From Cololabis saira (Eukaryota > Chordata > Actinopteri > Beloniformes > Belonidae): a stretch of DNA of 64,000 nt. Positions within the stretch are counted from its first letter, which is position 1. Each line of letters opens with the position of its first letter. The notes below the pieces were generated by a model that worked only from the letters and a program-made list of their open reading frames with translations, was not told the origin of the DNA and searched no databases. Of this stretch, positions 1 to 64,000 are shown in pieces. The position numbers and the translations under genes were made by a program. Location of the stretch: assembly GCF_033807715.1 (NCBI RefSeq), contig NC_084590.1, positions 38,266,005 through 38,330,004 on the forward strand. Reading direction: 5' to 3'.

Positions 1-1482
1 ACAGAGCAGAGAAGGGAGGCTTTATTTTTTCCTCTTGGTGACCCAGGGTGATCCCTCAGGCCTCAGAGGTCAGCAGGGGATTGGCCAGATTTAGACCATT
101 CCTCAGGGATTGAGAGGAAAGAGACACTTTCTCCCAGTGCTGGGTCAGTCAGCTGACACTGGGTGGTCAGGAGGCTGAGTGGTTACTGTTGTCTCGTCTG
201 TTCATTTTACACAATTAAAGAAGAATGTAACATGTGAGTTTATCAATGAATGGATCTGTAATGTGATTAGATGTCCTAATGTAATGGAGATATGCGACTT
301 GTGGAAATACGTTTAATATCAGAACTGTACTAAGACAATATTAAAAACATATATTTTTGATGAATAATTACAACAAACAACAAAATGCTTGTAAACAAAG
401 AATGCACAGACCTGTTAAGCTCAATGATATTGCTTTGTACTGAAACGCACTGGAAAGGTCATAAAGAATATAGTTTTGTCCTAGACTACATTTTCAAACA
501 TAATTTGACAGTAAATTACATACAATTATGATCCCGTCAAAGTAAAATGTTCAAGTGATAAAGTTTCATATCCGACAGGGCAACTTCATGAGGCTATCAT
601 TATATTTAGCAAACTATTTTTAAACCATTATACAAATCCATACTTATAAAATACGAACTTCCAAAGGAATGCAACAAACTCACCATACCTGAGGCACTGC
701 ATGCTTACAAAACAAAAAAACCCTTATAGGTCTGTCAACCTACTTGAGAAGGTACATGTGAATGAAGAGAATGTTGCCCACTGAACCGTCCAGTCTATTA
801 TTAGTGTCAGGGTAATGAGATCATTTTACCAGATCTGAGACAGAAAAACACTAAAAATGCATGTTAGAAAAGGAGGCATAACTTAACACTTAGGTAGTGT
901 TTCTTAAACCTGACCATAGCAGTCTCCCAAAACAAGAACCAGGGACCATCACAAAGGCAAACATCTTGGAAAGAATCTTAAGGAGAACTGGACAATACAA
1001 GGCCCTGGTGTGATGCGTGCTTACTGGAAACCACCAGCACTGCATGGACACTTGCAGTGCACAAAAGGGCGGGGGGGGGGGGGGTTATAAACACCTACAC
1101 ATAACCTGCCTCTTTACAAGGTGGGAGCTGCTGTCAGGTAACACAGAAGCCAAAGTCAGTCGATGCCTTTACACGAGTAGGGCCCAGACAGAAACTAGAG
1201 GTGACGCCAGAGGAGCCAGGAATATGGTGGAATATGGTACCGGTTCTGAGGTGGAAACACAGCGTGGAAAAGTTGGCTACACCATCCACATGGATGTCAT
1301 CTAGTTGTATGCTGGAATTGTGTAATTTTGTGAGTAACCAGTCCAGTTTACGCCGCAACAATACTGGGATGCCCTTCTAACTAGATAAATGCGGTTAGTA
1401 CGTTTATATGAGGAGAGAAAGTGAAATAACTGCCTTAGTCCGACTGATATGGAAATTTTAAAAGCCACATATATACAACTTA
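1..1482. other. Intron (long isoform) or 5' flank, no gene seen
   Basis: No exon, RNA gene or complete repeat could be recognised. It contains a G tract at about 1069-1084. The stard13 exon that should precede 6174 was not found here. Confidence 0.5.
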
Positions 1483-2683
1483 GGGCCTGATTTACTAAAG
1501 GTTTGCATGTGTAAAAACGTGTGCAAACTTGACAGCACCCGCAAACGAAAGTGCCAGCTGATCTACTAACAGCGTGCAAAGAGGACTGCGCCTCTCAAAT
1601 GAGCAAAATAGCACACGCAATTCATTTAGTACTTTTGCCCTGATGAATAATCAATATGGGGCGTACCCGCCAGAAAGCGCTAAATACTGGGAGGGGAAGA
1701 TGCAAATTGGTCCATTTACCACGCGCAATGAGATTTACCAAGCCTGTAAGTTACTGCGGGGATTGTGATTGCGTCTGTATTTAATACGTTCGAAAGGAAG
1801 GTGCTAATCTCCACATGCAAAAGGAGAAATATTTTATTTGAATGTTAAATCGAGTATTATTCAGCAAAAGGTTGCCACAGGAGGCACATTCATTTTTTTA
1901 TTTGTGATAATAAATAAATCACGTGTTTTCATGGAGAAAAAAGTGTTTCTTATTGTGCGCCTATACTTGTTCTGCAGTCATACCCCGGTGTTGTGCCGTA
2001 TTCAGCACCCCTGCCGTGAAAAGCACCCCCTCGTCTGACAAAAATGATATTCTCATTCCGTGTCATGTTCTGTTTAGCGTCCAGTTTTGTGTTAATGCTT
2101 CATGTTTAAATGCGCTCATGGATTACACAATAGTCATACTTACCCACAATCACAGTCACAGATAACAACAATCGGGTAAATGGTTATTGATGTCATTAAT
2201 TAATAGCCTGCTTACTGTGTTGTCTTCCATAATATTTGTAAATATATATAATATAAACTCCTAAGTATGTGTTTGTGTGAGTGTGTATATATATAAATAT
2301 ATTGAAGTGTCAGTGTGTTGTTTTTTTTCTTGGTCTACTTATCATTGAATATACGAGGGGGTGCTTTTCACAGCAGGGGTGCTGAATACGGCACAACAAT
2401 TTGCCTCTTCAACTAATATCTCTATAACTCCAACTCGTCAAATTTCATTTTGCGCTTGCGACTATATCCTGCTTTCCATCCAGACTCTCCATGGCGCAAA
2501 GTTTGCGCTGCAAACCGTAAGACGCGCAACACCTCATTTAAATACTGCTGTTTGCACCTGTTATCAATTGCGCACGCAATCTTAGTTGATCACCCGCAAA
2601 ACACACAACAACAGCACGCGCAAACTTTTTCAGTGCACACGCAATTTAGTACTCTTTATTTAGGATCTTAGTAAATCGGGCCC
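1483..2683. mobile_element. Harbinger-type non-autonomous DNA element (MITE)
   Basis: The ends are inverted: GGGCCTGATTTACTAAAG on the left and the complement of GGGCCCGATTTACTAAGAT on the right. Both are flanked by TTA (1480-1482 and 2684-2686). GGGCC termini with a TWA target duplication are the signature of PIF/Harbinger elements. No transposase was seen in its 1.2 kb, so it depends on another copy. A second inverted-repeat element is nested inside. Confidence 0.8.
1989..2398. mobile_element. Inverted-repeat element nested in the Harbinger MITE
   Basis: The left arm (TTGTGCCGTATTCAGCACCC, continuing to about 2035) reappears in reverse complement at about 2354-2397. The arms are roughly 45 bp with one or two mismatches and end in a CACCCCCTCGT block. 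The target duplication is unclear, so the family is not assigned. It could instead be an internal part of the larger element. Confidence 0.6.
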
Positions 2684-2739
2684 TTAGTCGGGCTGTCGAA
2701 CCAAACTAAAAGTCTTGAAATCTAGTTATTAGAGCCAGA

Positions 2740-3010
2740 TAATGTGGTTCTATAAGCTGCAGCGCATTATAAGGCGCATGATAAAACATATATAAAGCGA
2801 AACAAAACAGTCAGGTAAGTCAAACTCATTTACAATAACTCAAACTATTTTCATTTGTAACTAATACAGAAGAATACACTCACATTTTAAAACATCCGTC
2901 TTCCACAAATCCACAAATTAAAAGTGGCGGAGCTAAGCGTTGCAATACGTCCTGTTCTCTGAAATGCATGTATACTTGGATTTCTCGGAAACTCCATTTA
3001 AATCCTTAGC
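2740..3010. repeat. Degraded interspersed repeat
   Basis: The segment GCGCATTATAAGGCGCATGA and the following AT-rich text resemble a fish repeat with recurrent GCGCCTTATAATGC units. It is decayed and the borders are uncertain. Confidence 0.35.
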
Positions 3011-4259
3011 TCCATTATTGCCAATAGTTTGATTTATATGTGCATGTAACTGCACTGAGAGAAGAGTTGATTTACTAACTGACACTGCTGCTTGGTTTTT
3101 CACCTAAAACAGGCTGCAAGGGAGCCAGCTGTACAAAACTGGCCCCAAAAACAGTTCCTCGTGTAACAGCAGGGTGTTGGTCGAAGGTAGGGTAAAGGTA
3201 CTGTAGGCCTACAGGTTTTCAATGCTCGTGCTTGACTACACATCTGTCATGCATCCATATCTGTGTTAAACATTACTACATAACTACATTTCTTTAGTCA
3301 GCACCAGGTTTGACAAACAAGCAGCTCATGGATGGATGCATGGATAGATGGATGGATGGTAAGAATTCTGTTGGTTGATTTTTTTTTTCTCGTCCTACTC
3401 ATTCCAATTCATTTCCAACAGACCATAATGCTGGAGGATCTTTCTAATAAATACTTGAGGCTACCGCCGTAAAGGTTTCTTCTGTCCTCACGAGAAATCC
3501 TTCAGATAATCCCACCTCCGTGGCTCAGAGATTTCCTTTTACTGGGAGTCTTGTAAATTTTACACGGTGCCACTATGAAGTCGCTATATGACACTTGATC
3601 TTATCCAGGACAGGAAACGATACTCTCACACTGATATCTTCTCTCCTTGTCACCACAACATTCCGCTAAAATTACAGAACAACAATGACAGTCATGCCTG
3701 AGTGATGAAAGCATGTCTACAGTTGGGGATTTATGAGGCTGGACCTCCAGATCCTCAGACGCGGCTTCTGTCTCGGTGAATATTGGCTATATATATACAT
3801 ACACATATTTATATATGTCATGCGTCTGGGGAGTCATGAAAACCAGTGCAGGGTATTCAATCATGTTGTGTGTCGTACACATGTCTGGAAGCCTGCACCT
3901 TTGCTCTTTGACACAGTTAAGGAGATCATATTTCCATGCGTGACACCAGTGTAGCAGCATCTCTGGTTTACAAGACTTTTTTTTTTGCTGTCTTGTCTGG
4001 AAATCTGAATATAGAATGCAGTGATACTTTCCTGAGTTTTATTTGGATTTTATTTCATTAAGATCCACCCCGCCAAAAAAAGGTTTTGCAAACAATTAAA
4101 AACAAAGGGATTAAATAGGGCAGCACGGTGGCTTGGTGGTAATGCCGCGTTACATTTGTCCTCGGAAGTCGGAATTTCCCAGTTCCCAGTAGGAATTTTC
4201 AACTGGAACGCCCCTCGAAGTGGGATTTCCTACTGGGAAAGTGGGAGAAGCTTCACCAC

Positions 4260-5657
<1,398 letters not shown>

Positions 5658-6173
5658 TTCACCACCCCCGAGTTACCATTCCAAGATGGCTGCCATTCCC
5701 AGTTCCCAGTTCCGATTTCCAAGGTAAATGGAACACGGCATTAGCACTGTTGCCTCACAGCAAGAAGGTCCCCGGTTCGACTCCCAGGCCCACCAGTCTT
5801 TCTGTGTGGAGTTTGCATGTTCTCCCCGTGCTTGCGTGGGTTTCCTCCGGTTACTCCGGTTTCCTCCCACAGTCCAAAAACATGCATAGTAGGTAAGTTG
5901 ATGATTCTAAATTGCCCGTAGGTGTGAGTGTGAGTGTGTCTGGTTGTCTGTTTGTATGTGGCCCAGGGTGTAACCCCGTCCTCTGAAAATGGGCTGGGAT
6001 AGGCTCCAGCAGAACCCCGTGACCCTGCAAAGGATAAAGCGGGTATAGATAATGGGTGGATGGATGGGATTAAATATACAGCTCCACCAAAGAGTGTATT
6101 GTTCATTTAGTCTTTAACTTTGGCAGCAGTGTCCTGTCTTCCCTTATCTGAGTGCTTCCCTGATTTCCCACAG

Positions 6174-63495
<57,322 letters not shown>

Positions 63496-63598
63496 AGTCT
63501 GTTCAGCTTTGACATCAAGATTGAGCCTTTGAGTCGCTGCTGACAGGCAGACACAAAAAAACATAAACAGGACCCCAGAACTTAAGCACAGTATATTG

Positions 63599-63637
<39 letters not shown>

Positions 63638-64000
63638 GTGTGTGCGTGCGTGCGTGCATGTGTGTGTTTTTTGTACAAATGCTCTGAATATAATTTCAAG
63701 CCTCTGTGTACTTGCACAATGACAAAAAGAGGATGTTTTATAGGTGCTGAGCATAATTATTCATTGGAAAATTAATCATCCTGCCAGTGTCCTTGACATT
63801 ATGATTTTATTTACCTATGATGTTGCTAAACTTATATGTCAGAATAATTATCTTTTAATAATATTATTGCGTTATTGCTACTATCATTTACAATGTCTAG
63901 GACATTCAAGCTCTTAAATGCTTCTGAGAAGCATGTATGTTATTCTTTTCAGATTTAAAGCTATAATTATTACGATGTACACTCAAGTGTCTGTATATAG
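63496..64000 (+). other. stard13: stard13 3' UTR, incomplete
   Basis: The sequence after the stop is AT-rich and holds a GT tract (about 63604-63669). I see no AATAAA or ATTAAA up to the end of the window, so the polyadenylation site probably lies beyond it. Confidence 0.7.
63604..63669. repeat. stard13: (GT)n tract in the stard13 3' UTR
   Basis: About 33 GT units with several GC interruptions, located about 110 bp after the stop codon. Confidence 0.95.

Noticed and set aside
5742..5800. tRNA-like B box GGTTCGACTCC
   Set aside because: It belongs to the dispersed fish retroposon; no A box or cloverleaf was found, so no tRNA gene is called.

Overview
The window is vertebrate nuclear DNA, most likely from a teleost fish. 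Short coding exons sit between long introns with GT/AG borders, there are many long (CA)n, (GT)n and (AT)n tracts, and the transposons are typical of fish: hAT and Harbinger MITEs, Tc1/mariner elements, a restriction-like-endonuclease LINE, and a fish retroposon ending in GGATGG units. No bacterial-type genes, CRISPR arrays, tRNA genes or rRNA genes were seen.

One gene explains all the convincing coding sequence. It is stard13 (DLC2), a RhoGAP of the deleted-in-liver-cancer family, on the + strand and running almost the whole length of the window. Thirteen shared exons (52356-63495) encode a SAM domain, a long serine-rich linker with tensin-type and LD-type docking motifs, a RhoGAP domain with its arginine finger, and a C-terminal START domain. 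Every splice phase can be followed to the TGA at 63493-63495. Three alternative N-terminal routes all end in phase 1 and can join the first shared exon: a long route of three exons (6174-6317, 7438-7584, 12951-12984) whose own first exon lies left of the window; a short basic first exon at 27678-27801; and a first exon at 34849-35011. The last gives a 1,115-residue protein. The 3' UTR runs off the right edge.

Region by region: 1-6173 is intron with a Harbinger-like element holding a nested second element, then a three-level nest of transposons. 6174-13000 holds the long-route exons and one hAT MITE. 13000-27600 is intron with microsatellites, an RLE-type LINE remnant on the - strand and a 300-bp hairpin. 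27600-35011 holds the two alternative first exons with another hAT MITE and a LINE scrap between them. 35012-52355 is a large intron with a decayed Tc1 element, three hAT-type MITEs and a long GT tract. 52356-64000 holds the shared exons; two introns here contain transposon sequence that ends within about 25 bp of a splice site.

I found no clearly new biological system. The most useful observations are the phase-matched alternative N-termini, a stop-free 81-nt in-frame mini-intron inside the START domain, the triple-nested transposon, a hAT MITE flanked by a 25-bp rather than 8-bp duplication, and transposon insertions close to stard13 splice sites. All calls come from reading the sequence and from remembered family features; no database search or alignment was run.
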